A DNA stretch of 55,787 nt from Acanthamoeba castellanii str. Neff (GCF_000313135.1 NW_004457375.1:1-55787), one strand, 5' to 3'; positions 1 to 11,769 are shown, counted from the first letter of the stretch. A program made the numbers and translations. Notes: generated by a model not told the origin, from the letters alone.

Positions 1-103
1 ATTCCTCTACCCGCCATCTGATTGTTGGCCTCCATTTGCTTTTCCCCCTTTTTTTTTGCAATCATTTGTTCTGGTGCGCTCTACGTGGCCTGACGTGGCC
101 GCG

Positions 104-3100
104 ATGGGACTGACTGCAGGCAAGGCGAGCAAGTCGATGGAGGAGAGCTTGCTCAAGTGGGTGCGCGAGACCGTGGGCGACCTGGGCGTGACGCCCACCG
201 ACTTCAAGTACGGTTTCAGGGACGGCCTGGCCTTTGCCGCGCTCGTGTCCAAGTACGACCCCACCCTGCTCGACTTCAGCCGCGTCAACAAGGACGACCC
301 CGCCGCGCTGCTGGCCCAGGCCTTCGAGCTGGCCGAGACCCACATGAACATCCCGCAGCTGCTCTCGCCCAGCGACCTCACCGAGGGCGACCCCGACGAG
401 CGCTCGGTGCAGCTCTACGTTTCGCTCTTCTTCCACGCCTTCTCGTCCAAGAGGGAGAAGGAGGAGATGGAGCTGGCCAACCAGGGCATCGCCTCGCGCC
501 TCGAGGACCTGGGCACCCGGCTCCAGCGCGAGGCCCAGGAGCGCGAGGAGCTCCTCAAGCAGAAGGACTCGCTGCTGGCCGCGCAGGCCGGCCTCGACTC
601 GACCATCGGCGAGAAGGGCAAGCAGGCCACCGAGCTGAACGAGGCCACCAGGAAGCTCCAGTCCGAGGTGCAGGAGCTGCGCGCCCGGCTCGAGGAGCTC
701 CACCAGCTCAAGACCAAGGATCTCGAGCTCGCTTCCAAGGTATTTAAACCACGCACGCACGCACGCACGCAACACGTGCTAACACGTGCGTGCAATCGAT
801 GCTCCATTCATCAGCTGGCGACGCTTCACGATTTGGCCGAAAGGCAGCGAGCGTCGAGGGACGAGTCCGTCGACGCCTCCGTCGATGCGCTCAAGGAGGA
901 GATTCAGCGGGCCAGGTCCGAGATCGAGGCCCTCCGCGAGCGCCTGGGCGGCAACCACGACGAGAGGTGCGTCCGCAGTGGTTTGGCGGCGTCGTTGCCA
1001 TGGTGACCACCACAACCAGTTGACGTGGCGTACTTGTCTTCGCGGGATCCAGGGCCTCGGCTTCGCGCGAGCTGGCCGAGACGCAGGAGCAGCTGGCCAA
1101 GGAGGCCGAGAAGCTGAGGGCGCAGCTGGCGGCGGAGAGCGCAGCCAGGACGCAGCGCGACCAAAAGAATGCCCGGCTCCAGTCCGAGCACGACCTTCTC
1201 TCCAAGAAGGCCGGCCAGACCACCAAGGCCAGCGCTGGTAGGCCCCGCCCCACCACATTCCACACATCAAATTCTTTCCATCGCAAACATTCCACGCACG
1301 CACACACACACACTGTCGCTACGGGCTAACGCAACCCCCCTTCTTTGTTGCTGGTTCGAACCAGCCTGGTCGCTGCTGAGCAAGAACCTGGAGGAGCACC
1401 TGGAGGACCTCTACTGCTGGCGCGAGGTGCAGACCGACGGCGAGACGGACCCCACCAGGCGCATCGAGATCAAGTCCATCGTGCCCTCCATCTCCAGCAC
1501 CAAGAACTGGAACCAGCAGGCCACCCTCCTCGTCGACCGACTCGAGGACGAGAACAAGGCCCTCCTCAAGGTCCTCGACATCAAGGTACCATCTCTCTTT
1601 CTCTCTTTCGCTCTTTCTCTTTCGCTCTTCCCCCCCCCCGCTCCCACGCAATTGGCGATTGGCTCACGGCCAAACGTTTTATCGACACAATAGGATGCGA
1701 TTGGTCGTCGTCGCGATGCGGCGATCAAGCAGGGCTGGCTGGTCAAGAAGGGCCAGCGCAACACGTCGTCGTGGAAGAAGCGGCACTTTGTGCTGCGCGC
1801 CGACACCCTCTCCTACTACAAGACCGACGAGGCCAACGCCGACGAGAAGGCCTCCATCTCCCTCGCCACGTGCGAGGTCGGCCCCGAGAGCGGCGAGGAC
1901 GGCCACGATTGGCTCCTCAAGGTAAAATTCTTATTTTTAAAATCAACTCTGCGCCGCCATTCGCTGGACCCAGCGTGGCTTAATCATCATCGTGTGTGTG
2001 TTTGGGGGTGTGTGGGCGGCGCAGGTGAGCGTGGATGGTCGCCAGCTGGTGCTCGAGGCCGAGTCGAAGGAGCACAGGGACGCCTGGATCGCGGCCGTGG
2101 CCGGTCTCGCCGCCGCCCACGTCTACAGAAAGGACTCTGATGACGTCGACTCTGAAGCCAGGTACACACCGCACCGCACACACCGCACACACCGCACACG
2201 CAGTTGCTGATGACTCCTTTTTTCCTTCGCTGGCCCGGCAGGCCCGACCTGCGTCTGCTGGCGTTCCTCGGCGGCGATGCCAACCCACCGACGGTGCTGC
2301 ACCTGGACGACCGCCCGCTGTCGCAGGAGGCCCTGCGAGCGCTGACCGCCGTGCTGGCCCACAACTACCACCTCAAGACCCTGTCGCTCGAGAACGCCGA
2401 GCTCGAGGACAACGACGTCCGCCGCCTCGCCCCCGCCCTCGCCGCCCTCACCCACCTCCGCGTCCTCAAGCTCGGCAAGAACAAGATCTCCTCCGCCGGC
2501 GCCGCGTACGTTGAATTTATTTATTTATTTATTATTTATTCAACAAAATTTTTGTTATTATCTGTTTATTTATTTATTTGTGTATTTATTTATTTATCTT
2601 TGTTTGTTGTCGTGGTGGCCAGTGCTGTGGCCGAGGCGCTGCCGAAGATGAAGTCGCTCGAGGAGCTGTACCTGAACGAGAACGAGATCGGCGACGAGGG
2701 CGCCGACGCGCTCGCCCAGGCGCTGGCCCACAAGTCGAGCCTGCGCGTGGTGGACCTCTCGGCCAGCAAGGTCTCGGACAAGGGCGCCGCCGCGATCGCC
2801 GGCGCGCTGACCGAGGAGCACGGCCTCGGGTCCCTCATCCTCTCCAGGAACGCCATCACCGACGAGGGCGCCCAGGCCCTGGCCGCCCTCCTCCGCCGGC
2901 GAACGGCGCTCGAGTCGATCCACCTCGGCGGCAACGGCATCTCCGACGAGGGCGCTCAGGCCATCGCCGCCGCGCTCAAGGAGAACGACAAGATCACTCA
3001 CGTGGACCTGTCCGCTAACAAGCTCGGCAATGCCGGCGCCAGCCACATCCGCCAAGTGCTCGACGTACGCCTTCTCTCTCTCTCTCTATCTCTCTTTCTA

Positions 3101-3334
3101 TGGTGTGTGTGTGTGTGTGGTGTGTGTGTGTTTCTTCGTGTAGTTGGACTCACAATTGTTTCCTCTACTTGATGGTTGTTTGTTTCCTCGTTGACCACGC
3201 AGGACAACGAGGTGCTGGAGGGAGTCAACCTGTCGGAGAACAAGCTGCAGTGCGGAGCGGACCTGGCCTCCTTCCTCGACGTGGACGCCTTCTTCTTCCC
3301 CCAGCTCGCCTTCTCCAGGAGAATCGGCAAGTAG
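104..3334 (+). CDS. CH - coiled-coil - PH - leucine-rich-repeat scaffold protein
   Basis: Nine exons (104-739, 815-966, 1053-1237, 1365-1585, 1694-1921, 2025-2161, 2242-2505, 2623-3064, 3203-3334) sum to 2397 bases and give 798 residues in one frame. Residues about 5-115 form a calponin-homology domain (LLKWVRETVGDLGV, GFRDGLAFAALVSKYDP, LYVSLFFHAF). Residues about 120-375 are a Glu/Lys/Leu-rich coiled coil. Residues about 440-515 are a pleckstrin-homology domain (KQGWLVKKGQRNTSSWKKRHFVL, ending EHRDAWIAAV). The last 270 residues are ribonuclease-inhibitor-type leucine-rich repeats (LRVLKLGKNKISSAGAA, LEELYLNENEIGDEGA). The ATG at 104 is the first in frame. The likely role is an actin- and phosphoinositide-linked cortical scaffold, inferred from domains only. 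I do not recognise a named orthologue. Confidence 0.85.
2513..2602 (+). repeat. (ATTT)n-rich intron of the CH-PH-LRR gene
   Basis: Degenerate TTTATTTATT tetranucleotide repeat filling intron 7 (2506-2622). It contrasts sharply with the GC-rich exons on both sides. Confidence 0.8.
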
Positions 3335-3478
3335 AGGAGGAGGAGAGGAGAGAATCTCACCAAGGCAGAGAGTGAACGGGGAGTGTGGACGGGGGAGTAT
3401 ACAACAACAAGTACAGTAGTCATGTTCAACAATTCGGCTTAAGCCTTCAGGACAACACGTTGGTCGTCGTTTGTTTCT

Positions 3479-5151
3479 TCACCTGCCTTGCTGCTCTGGT
3501 GGCGCTGGTGGCGCTTCTTCTTCCTCATCCTCTTCGGCTTCCTCACCACCGTCTTCTTCTTCTCCTTCTTCTTGGTTCGGCGGCGGTTGTGGCTCGAGGC
3601 ACTTTCGCCGCACGGTCCGCACGTTGGACGTGGGCCGCGGCGGTACCTGCGGCGGTCGCAAGAGCGCCTCGTCTAGGCACGCCACGAGCTCTTCCGCGTA
3701 GTTACGGCCGTACCTGCGTACGCGACGATCGCGTGAGTTGAACGCCGGTCGTGTGCGTGTGTGTGTGCGTGTGCGTGTGCGCGTGTGTGTGCGTGTGCGT
3801 GTGCGTGTACCTGCGTGCAACGTTTGGGTCGAGTGCGCGGGCGATCTTGACAAGCCGCTCGTTGGAGATGACGGAGCCACAGGGGCGGTCGAACTCGCGC
3901 GCCTTGGCGTCGCGCCACAGGAAGAGCGCCCCCATGACCCCGAGCTGGACCGGGTCGAGATTGCCCGTGCCCCGGATGCTGTGCACAAGCGCCAAGTCGT
4001 CTAGCCTGCCCTTGGTGGTACACCGTGACGGGAGACACAGGAGCGAAGCTGACGTCAGCAGGGGGCCGACCACGATGGCGGCGACGACGATGGCGTGACG
4101 GGAGTGGTGGTGGTGGTGGTGGTGGTGTACCGTCGCGGGTGGGAGGGCATGGCCATGAGCATGCGGTTGACCGCCGCCAGCTCCTCCTCCACGCCCAGCT
4201 CCTGTACGCGCGCACGCAGCATGTGCCCCACCTGCGGCAGGTAGACCACATCTTCGAGCGCATAACGAAGAGGCTCAAGCTCTGCGCGCACACCGCGCAC
4301 ACCGCACAGGTCAGGCAAGTGTCGAGCCAGCCGTTTCGACGGGGCCGCGCGGTACCGATGGGTCGCAAGCCCCAGTTGTAGTGGGTGTAGTCCTTGGACA
4401 GGCTAACGGACAGGAGGCTCTCTACCACCGCCCCGTAGTTGGTGTGCGCCAGCCCCGCCAACTGCGCCGCGCGCTGCGTGTCGAACAGTCCTGCACACGA
4501 CACGAGGCACGACACAACACACACTAGCGTAAACGTTTTGGCTTTTCGCAAGTGCCTCAAGCAAGTGGAAGTGGCTACCGTTGAGCGAGATGTCGAAGTC
4601 TCTCTTGAACGTGGACACGTCGTTGGCGGCTGCACGCGCGGCACACGAACGGTGTGAGCGAGATGGATGGGTGGGTGGGAGATTGAGATTGACACACCTC
4701 CATGCGCGAAGATGAGGCGCTGGCCATCTTCGAGATAGGGACGTAGCGGCTCGAGGGCAAGTGGGTCGGCCTGCATGAGGGCCATGGTGTCGAAGACCAG
4801 CAGCACGCCCTCGACGTTCATCTGGATGAGGCACACGCGCGGCTGGTAGACGAACAGGATGTTGCTCTCGGTGTCGATGGCGAGCCACTGGGCCTTGGCC
4901 ACAAACCGCTCGGCCACATCGGCCACTTGATGCGGTTCTGTGATCAAGGTGTAGTCGGGCATCGATTCAGCAGCTTCCACATCATCGCGCGCTACTCGCA
5001 CTCTGTATCTGCTGCGTCCCCAGAATCGAACAGGTTCTGGTGCAGATGCAGAAGCTGTTACATCGATTACACGCACCTCCACACCCACCTCCTCGTCATC
5101 GATGCATACCTGGTGCACCCTCCCCTCTGCCTCCCCCTCCATTCCTTCCAT
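3479..5151 (-). CDS. RNase D-like 3'-5' exonuclease (DEDDy) with HRDC domain
   Basis: This is a multi-exon gene starting at the ATG at 5151 and ending at 3479. The first exon holds exonuclease motif I (AQWLAIDTES, with Asp and Glu). The next carry the motif II region (AHGG, then NDVSTFKRDFDI) and the family segment GLFDTQRAAQLAGL...NWGLRPIG. Motif III follows as YALEDVVYL, whose Tyr-x3-Asp pattern places it in the DEDDy class. A C-terminal HRDC domain follows (ALFLWRDAKAREFDRPCGSVISNERLVKIARAL). The tail is acidic and Pro-rich (EEGEEEDGGEEAEEDEEEE). The order resembles bacterial RNase D and Rrp6-like enzymes that trim the 3' ends of RNA. I see no clear targeting signal. Internal exon edges are approximate because the introns contain GT repeats. 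Confidence 0.82.
3741..3812. repeat. (GTGTGC)n-type repeat in RNase D gene intron
   Basis: A run of GTGTGTGCGTGTGCGTGTG on the plus strand, lying between the HRDC exon and the C-terminal exon of the minus-strand gene. Confidence 0.75.
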
Positions 5152-5194
5152 CTCAATAAAATGAATAAATAATGTAAATAAATAAATCTTGTTA
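5152..5194 (-). promoter_or_regulatory. 43-base AT-rich spacer between two minus-strand genes
   Basis: Only 43 bases separate the stop codon of the membrane-protein gene (5195) from the ATG of the RNase D gene (5151). The segment is almost pure A/T (AATAAATAATGTAAATAAATAAA on the plus strand). It, or overlapping flanks, must serve both the 3' end of one transcript and the 5' end of the next. Confidence 0.5.
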
Positions 5195-6214
5195 TCAGAA
5201 ACGCCAGCGCTCGTTGAACGAGACGCGAGGGAGGGCGTAGATGACGAGGACGAAGTAGATGATGGTGCCCGCCAGGGCGAAGAGGACCAGGTTGTTGCCC
5301 TGGTCCCGGTAGATCTGGCACGTCAGCGCCTTGTAGCCGTGCAGGCCGTCGGCGTGGTCCCGCGCTCCGCCACCGCCGAGGCTGACGCTGCGGTGGTGGG
5401 CCTCGTCGATCGCGCGAGCGTCGAACGCGTCGCCCAGCAGGCGAACCAAAAAGGTGTGCACGTCGTGCGGCAGAGGGACCCGATAGGAGGCGAGCGGCAA
5501 CGACGACGACGACGACGCCCCGTCCAGCGTCACATTGCGCAGCGGCTGCACTGCGCTCTCCTTCACCCGCGGCGTCTCCATCTACATCACCGCACATGAC
5601 ACGACACACGGCACACACGGTCAACGACACGACACGCACACGGGCAATTGGGAGGGGGGGGTAAACCTCTGAGTTGTCGTTGTCGGGGCTGCCTTCGCGG
5701 CTGTAGAGGTAGATGTCGAGGTAGGGCAGCCGGTTGATGTGCCGCTGGAGCGAGGCGTAGTGCAAGCGGAACGCGGGCGGGTTGGCCACGGGCACCACCG
5801 GTGCCTAATGATTCGCATCCAAATCATGAACCCGTCAGCGTGTGTTTGACGCATGTGTGCCGTGTGTCGTGTCGTGTGTGTGTCGTGTGTCGTGTGTCGT
5901 GTGTCGTGTGTCGTGTGTCGTGTGTCGTGTGTCGTGTGTCGTGTGTCGTGTGTCGTGTGTCGTGTGTCGTGTGTCGTGTGTGTGTGGTGTCGCGCGTTGA
6001 GCGGGAGAGACATGGTGGTGGTGGGAGGCGTACGCGGTACTTCTCGAGGTAGTATCGCCCGCGCTGCTCCAGCGCGGGTCGAAGTGTGTTCCACACCTTG
6101 GGCTGGTTCTCCTTCCACGTCGCCAGCACCAACCGATCGTCCCTGTAGCCGACGCGGGCATGCAAGGTCATCATCAAAACCAACCATCAACCAACCATCA
6201 CCATCACCATCACG

Positions 6215-6254
<40 letters not shown>

Positions 6255-7059
6255 GAGCGCACCATTCGCTCAGCGTGTTGTCTCTGTAGGCGGCGAGTAG
6301 CGTCGGTCCGTCCACCCAGTACTCCAACCCGCTCGCGTCCAGCACAGCTGCGCGCACCACCGCGGGCGTGAGCATCGACAACGACGACGGAGCAAGAAGA
6401 AGGAAGAAGATGATGAAGATGAAGTGATGATGTACCGGTGGTGTGGGCGAGAAGGGAGTGGACGAGCTGTCGATGGGTGGTGGAGAGGGCACACCATCGC
6501 GAGTCCAAGGCGCCCATGCGCCAGAAGATGAGGAGCGCCACGCACACGCAGGCCGAGACGCGTAGCAGCTGCTGCTTGCGTAGCAGATGCTCTCGTCGCG
6601 CAGCCCACACGTGCTTGCCACGTCTGCAACACCAGCCAACGCAATGCGAGGTCAGTCAGCGATCTTTGTTGGCATCTCGAACGATTAAGAGGTGCTTTAC
6701 GCGATGGTTTGTTCCATGTCGGCATCGCGTTGAAGCCGATTGAATTCAACATCATCGTCCCCGCTCAAAGTCGAAGATGCTGGTGTGCTGCTCGCGCTTG
6801 GCCGCTTGGCCTGCTGTTCGTCTCGCTGTCGCTGCAGGGCGTCTATTTCATCAACCATCTGATCGAGGGCGATGACATCGCGATGGAAGAAAGTGTTGAG
6901 CAGATCCCGGCCGCCGCTCATCCGTCGATAGATGTACTCGAAGGCCATGAAGAGGGCCATGAAGACGCCCGTGGTGAAGGCAAAAGCCAGCACAAGCAGC
7001 ACCAGCTGGGGCGCCTCATGCACCACCTCATTCACTATCCATTCCACCCAATTCGCCAT
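5195..7059 (-). CDS. Unrecognised membrane protein with about three membrane segments
   Basis: Six exons (7059-6701, 6623-6436, 6347-6263, 6142-6034, 5804-5667, 5581-5195) sum to 1266 bases and give 421 residues. An N-terminal hydrophobic helix (VLLVLAFAFTTGVFMALFMAFEY) is followed by a charged helical stretch with many Gln and Arg residues. A second hydrophobic segment is VSACVCVALLIFW. A middle soluble region (LEYWVDGPTLLAAYRDNTLSEW, RLVLATWKENQPKVW) leads to a last membrane helix near the C-terminus (FALAGTIIYFVLVIYAL), and the protein ends NERWRF. The N-terminal exon joins the second through an in-frame GTAAAG donor that overlaps what would otherwise be a stop. I do not recognise the family, and no catalytic motif is visible. 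Confidence 0.7.
5858..5982. repeat. Heptamer repeat (GTGTGTC)n, intronic
   Basis: About 14 nearly perfect tandem copies of CGTGTGT on the plus strand (ACACGAC in the sense of the minus-strand gene). It lies wholly within the intron between exons 4 and 5 of the membrane-protein gene. Confidence 0.9.
6214..6254. repeat. (GTT)n trinucleotide repeat, intronic
   Basis: About 13 GTT units (CAA in gene sense) in the intron between exons 3 and 4 of the membrane-protein gene. They start after exon 3 ends at 6263, so they are not translated. Confidence 0.85.
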
Positions 7060-7317
7060 CTGACCAAATAGATCTATTTATCTCTTTTTTTTTGTTGTTT
7101 TTTTTAAATCAATCCATAGTTGCGAAATAATTGGCATTCCAATAACGTAAATCAAATTGAAATAGAACATTTTCTGGACATGAAGGCTCCGTGGATGATC
7201 GTGTATGTTTAGAGCAAGAGGACAGGGGTCAGGAGCCATATGGTCCCGCCTCCTCTCCGTTTCTCTTTCTCTCAAGTAGCCGGCATGGTCTGGTCTCGTC
7301 GTTGTCGATCGTCGAGA

Positions 7318-8206
7318 TCAGCCGAGCTTGACGCTCGAGGCGTAGGGGTCGGCCTGTTCCATGACCTGGTTCTTCTTCTCGCCGAGGAAGGAGAAGAGGG
7401 AGCGCAGGTTAAGGCCCTTGCCCTTTCCCTTCTTCTTGGACGAGGAGGGCGACGGGCCGTAGCCCGCACCCGGCAGGTTGCTGTCGTTGGCCGTCAGCGA
7501 GAGGAAGAACAGGAACGGCACCGCCTGGCCGTGCAAACGATCGCGAGTGATCTGGTCAGTCAACAACCAACCAACCAGCAAGTGTAGTGCAGTGCAGTGC
7601 GAACCCAGACGATGAGCACGAAGAAGGCGAGGATCTCGGAGAACGGGTAGTAGTACTGTGTGAAGTACCAGAACCACAGGCAGTGATCGCTGATCGCCAG
7701 CGCTGCACGACACACCAGACCGCACGACAGTGTCACTAAAACCGCGCGGTGGGAGACGACGTGTGTGTAGGGTCGATGCAGCACGTACCGACGCTGACGA
7801 GGAACCTGGGGTCGGTGAACTCAATGTAGGGGAAAGAGGGGAGGAGGGAGAAGTAGGCGCCATGGGCCACGAGGCCCAGGAGGAGGTAGAGCGGAGGCAG
7901 ATTCTCGAGGATCATGAGCATCAGATGCAGCACGACGACCACGATGATCGTCCATCGAATCACCTTCTTGGTCAAGACAGTGTACTCTTCCACCCACTCG
8001 GCCAGGTAGAACAAACCACTCGCTGCAGGAAAAAGAGAAGATTTAATCGAAGATTTCCATGCATAAATCTTCTCTACTCGCACCAGCTCATCGAGATCTC
8101 AAAGTGGATGAGAATAATGACAGGAGGGGGTACCAAGACAGATGGATGTGAAAGAGAAGAGGACAAGGTAGGCCGCCCACACGAGCAGGTGCGAGAGCAG
8201 AAACAT
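7318..8206 (-). CDS. TEX261 / SVP26-family ER-Golgi cargo adaptor
   Basis: A small multi-exon membrane protein starting MFLLSHLLVWAAYLVL at the ATG at 8206 and ending SSVKLG. It carries the family signatures GLFYLAEWVEEYTVLTKK, then FPYIEFTDPRFLVS, then ISDHCLWFWYFTQYYYPFSEILAFF. These align position by position with human TEX261 (LYYLAELIEEYTV and EYYPFSEVLAYF), recalled from memory. Four membrane helices are visible. A Lys/Gly/Ser-rich cytosolic tail follows (SSSKKKGKGKG). Yeast Svp26 loads Golgi glycosyltransferases into COPII vesicles, so the protein should act in the early secretory pathway. The neighbouring genes on the same strand are unrelated. Confidence 0.9.
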
Positions 8207-8364
8207 CTTCAACTAGACTACGCTGCAATTCCGCCCCACCTCTTTACTCAATGAAAACAATAAGATCAAGATGTGCTGTTCGCCGGCACGTCTTCTACTT
8301 GCTGACGTGGCGTAATTGTTATTGTTTTTTGACGTAATTTTTATTTGTTTGTGGTGTTGTGTGT

Positions 8365-10394
8365 TCAGTTGGGCGTCGGTTGGTTGAACAGTTTTCTGAA
8401 CCACCGCCGGAAGAAGCTGTGAGGCTTCATTCTGGCCTCCAACCGGGTTGAAAGGGCGTCCACATCGTGCTCCTCCCACCCTGACGTGATGTCGTTGATC
8501 ATGTAGTGCAGCATTCCTGTATTGAAACAAACCCAAACGATGAGCTGATGTTGTTGATCCATGTCGACATGTGATGCTCGTGGACCGCAGTGTCTGGTGG
8601 TTCGTTGCATGACGGAGTGATCTCGATCAACGTACCGACGGTGGGCTTTGAGGAAATGGCCGTCTGTGCCATCATCTCCATACAAAAGTCGTGGTATTGC
8701 TCCTTGGTCAGTGTCTGCTGTCCATATCTGGGCACACAAAACATGGTGAAGGGATGCAAACGTGTTGACACGACCACACACACACACACACACACACAAA
8801 GAATGGTACGCGCCGTACGTGGCGACAGCGTGCTGGGAGAAGGCCGTAATGAGGCACTGGATAACCGTGGCATAGTCCTGGTTGCCCCAATAGTCGAAGA
8901 ACGGCGCCAGAGCAGGTCCCACCACCTTGGGCACATAGTCGAGATCGTAGGCCACAGTCTTGAGCACGCACATCGGGGGAGGGACACAGAGGCGCGCGCG
9001 TGAGCTACAGTACAGGTGGGACCATGGTGCGAATGAATGGACCAAGTGCGCGGAGCGTAGAAGTACGGGTTTGCTCGACTTGGGGAGGTCCTTGCGTTGA
9101 GTGGTTGTCGCGGGCGAGTCACTGGTCGCTTCCGCAGGCGCCACCGACTTTTCCCTCCCCCAGCCTCCCTCCCTTTCTGGTGACGTCAGCAGTCTATACG
9201 TGCGTGCGTGGTGTGTTGTGTCGTGTTGAAATGAAAGACAAATAGAACAATTAGTCACAACGGCCGACGCGAGAACAAGGGAATGGTGGGGAGCGAGTGT
9301 ATACTTGACGAGGATGTCCATGAAGAACTCGAGGTCCCTCCTTTCGGCGCGCTCATGCTTCAGTTGGCCCACGAGCCCGCCTGGCAAAACGCAGAAACAG
9401 AGAAAGAAAGTGAAAAATGTGGAAAAGATCGAGGCGGGAGAGAGACGCGCGTACCGAGCTCGCGTGGGCTCCATTCAATGCTGCCGGGCTGGTACTCCTT
9501 GCCTTCGGCCAGGGAGAAGTAGGACGAGCGCGGGATGACCCGGAGCAGCTTGGCGACGTCCTGCTCGTCAGGGGAGACGATCGCGCGAGCAAAGGTGAGC
9601 GCACCTTGGAGGGGTATGTCCTGCGTCGTACGGCGGGGGCGGGGGGGGGGAGGAAACGCACCTCTGCCTCCCACGTCTCCACAACACCGTTCGTGAGCAG
9701 TCCGAGAGCCTTGGTCAAGTCCTTTGGTTCCTTGTCCCCTGTTGAGCCCAGCCACGTCCGACACGACACGACACACGACACACGACGCACACGACAGGAT
9801 GAGTGGCGAAGACGGTGAGGAATGGCAGGGGTGTTGCTGACCTTGCTGTATGTGTCCGTGGGCCAGGGTGAGCAGGAGGTAGGTCAGGCGGTTGATGCTG
9901 CCCTTCTCCTGGCTCGAGTAGAGGAGCGGGAGCAGGCGGCCGGTGCGGCGCAGCCCGAGATCGCGCGAGACTGCGAGCAGGGCACGACCCACGCCCTCGC
10001 CTAGCTTCAAATCTCTCAGTAGGGATCGCAGCCGTGCGTTCCTCTTGGCAGCGTCGCCCTGTGGCGCGGCATCTCTGAGATGGCTCAAGATGGCGCGGGC
10101 CACTTGGTCGGGATCGGTTCCATCCATGACTTTTTCTTCAACGGCTTCAGGGGCTGCGGCCGATTGCTGGATGTGCCGCGATGCATGAAAATGGCGGAGG
10201 GAGACATGGAAGCGGAGAGGCAGGAGCGAGGAAGAAGGCGATGATAGCAGCGATCGCTGGATCAGCCGAGAAGATGATCGTGTAGCGATTATGGCGAACT
10301 GGCGTGCCGGCAGAGCATGAGATGAACTCGCACCCAATGCGGATCGAATGGCTTGACCTTTTGAAGGTGCAATCACAGCTCGAGCGCGCTGCAT
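8365..10394 (-). CDS. Unrecognised protein with probable mitochondrial presequence
   Basis: The gene starts at the ATG at 10394 (MQRARAVIAPSKGQAIRSAL) and stops at 8365. The first 70 residues are rich in Arg, Ser, Ala and His with almost no acidic residues, typical of a mitochondrial targeting peptide. A helical body follows (VARAILSHLRDAA, LGEGVGRALLAVSRDLGLRR, INRLTYLLLTLAHGHIQQ). Further exons carry KDLTKALGLLTNGVVETWEAE, then TFARAIVSPDEQDVAKLLRVI, then ERRDLEFFMDILVK. The last carry DYVPKVVGPALAPFFDYWGNQDY and a basic C-terminus ending FFRRWFRKLFNQPTPN. Exon edges near 9000-9330 are uncertain. I recognise no family, so the mitochondrial location is inferred only from the N-terminus. Confidence 0.65.
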
Positions 10395-10579
10395 CCCTTT
10401 GATCTCTGATCAAATCTGTTGCGATTATTTAAAAAATAAAATATTTACACAAAGAAATGGTGCTGCAAAAGAAATGAGCCGAGAAAAGGAGTTTCAGAGA
10501 AGGCCAGCAGGGAAGCCGCTGCGGCAAACTCCCAAGTTGGATTCGAAGATTAGTTGCATTTCATAAAACCAGATTGAAG
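10395..10579. promoter_or_regulatory. Divergent promoter region
   Basis: A 185-base gap between the oppositely oriented start codons of the mitochondrial unknown (10394, -) and the first Rab7 (10580, +). It contains an AT-rich patch, AAAAAATAAAATATTTACA, near 10429-10447, in an otherwise mixed sequence. No specific factor site is claimed. Confidence 0.5.
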
Positions 10580-11769
10580 ATGGCGCAACGACGTGCTCTG
10601 CTCAAGGTCATCCTGCTCGGCGACAGCGGGTGAGTGCACTTGCTCTCCATTGCATTCAATTCGTGGTGTTCACCCCTCAGTTTGATCACAATCAATGCAG
10701 CGTGGGCAAGACCTCGCTTATGGACAGATATGTGAACAAGAAGTACAGCGCGCAGTACAAGGCCACCATTGGTGCCGATTTCCTAACCAAGGAGGTCGAA
10801 GTTGATGGCAAATTGGTCACTCTGCAGGTAAAATCCTCTCCGCCCTTTTCCATAATAAATAATCATAATAAATCTAAATAAATGGGCAAATTAACATCCT
10901 CCATCTCAAACCATTGTAATTGTTAACAATTACAATTCTGTGTTCAGATCTGGGACACGGCTGGACAGGAGCGCTTCCAGTCCCTCGGCAACTCCTTCTA
11001 CCGAGGCGCCGACTGCTGCATCTTGGTGCGTAGAAAGAAAACAATGCACATTGGCCAAAAATCCTCCTACACGCGACCGACTTGACCACTGAACGCTCTC
11101 TCGCTCTCTGCACGCGTGCCTGTGGACATATATGAAGGTGTTCGACGTGACGGTGGCCAAGAGTTTCGAGAGCCTGGACAACTGGAGGAACGAGTTCCTC
11201 GTCCAGGCCGCCGTCGGCGGACCCGAGCACTTCCCCTTCGTCGTGCTGGGCAACAAGGTCGATCAGGAGGACAAGCGAACGGTGCTCCCCTCCACTCAAC
11301 ACCACACACACACCCACACACCACACACCACACACACACAGCTTTCTCGCAGTTTGTTGACGTGTGCGTGTGCGGTCCGCGGCTGCAGGTGAGCGCCAGA
11401 TCTGGTAACGCCTGGTGCAGGGAGCACGGCGACGTTCCGTTCTACGAGACGAGGTGCGCAGTGTCTCCCACTTTTTTGTGTGTCGCCACACAACTCCTCC
11501 TTCCTCCTCACACGTGACCCCCCGACAGTGCCAAGGACGCCACCAACGTGGACCAGGCCTTCTTCATGGCGGCCAAGCTGGCCATCTCTAGAATCCCCGA
11601 GGAGCCACCGTACGTTCTCCCTTCGTGTGTCGTGTGTCATGTGTGTGTGTGGCGTGCTGTGCTGACTGAGCCACTCGTGTATGGCAACAACACTAGGATT
11701 GACATTCCCGATGTCAAGAGGCTCAACGCGTCCTACGAGCCTCAGCCCAAGGGCGGCTGCTGCAGCTAA
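10580..11769 (+). CDS. Rab7-like small GTPase (first of a tandem pair)
   Basis: Seven exons (10580-10629, 10701-10827, 10948-11025, 11138-11281, 11389-11453, 11529-11609, 11697-11769) give 205 residues, the usual Rab7 length. The P-loop GDSGVGKTSL spans the first splice site. The effector loop [14 protein letters not shown] is diagnostic of Rab7. Then come [23 protein letters not shown], the guanine-specificity motif GNKVDQ and [13 protein letters not shown]. The C-terminus KGGCCS supplies two cysteines for geranylgeranylation. Rab7 recruits effectors for late endosome, phagosome and lysosome maturation. A second, more divergent Rab7 lies 282 bases downstream in the same orientation. Confidence 0.95.

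Noticed and set aside
62..775. Minus-strand open frames over the first CH exon
   Set aside because: They are GC-rich shadows full of Leu/Gly/Arg; the plus strand encodes a clear CH domain with consistent splicing.
1350..1364. GGTTCGAACC, a tRNA T-loop/B-box-like string
   Set aside because: It is the tail of an intron ending in CCAG before a well-supported exon. No A box, acceptor stem or anticodon arm fits around it.
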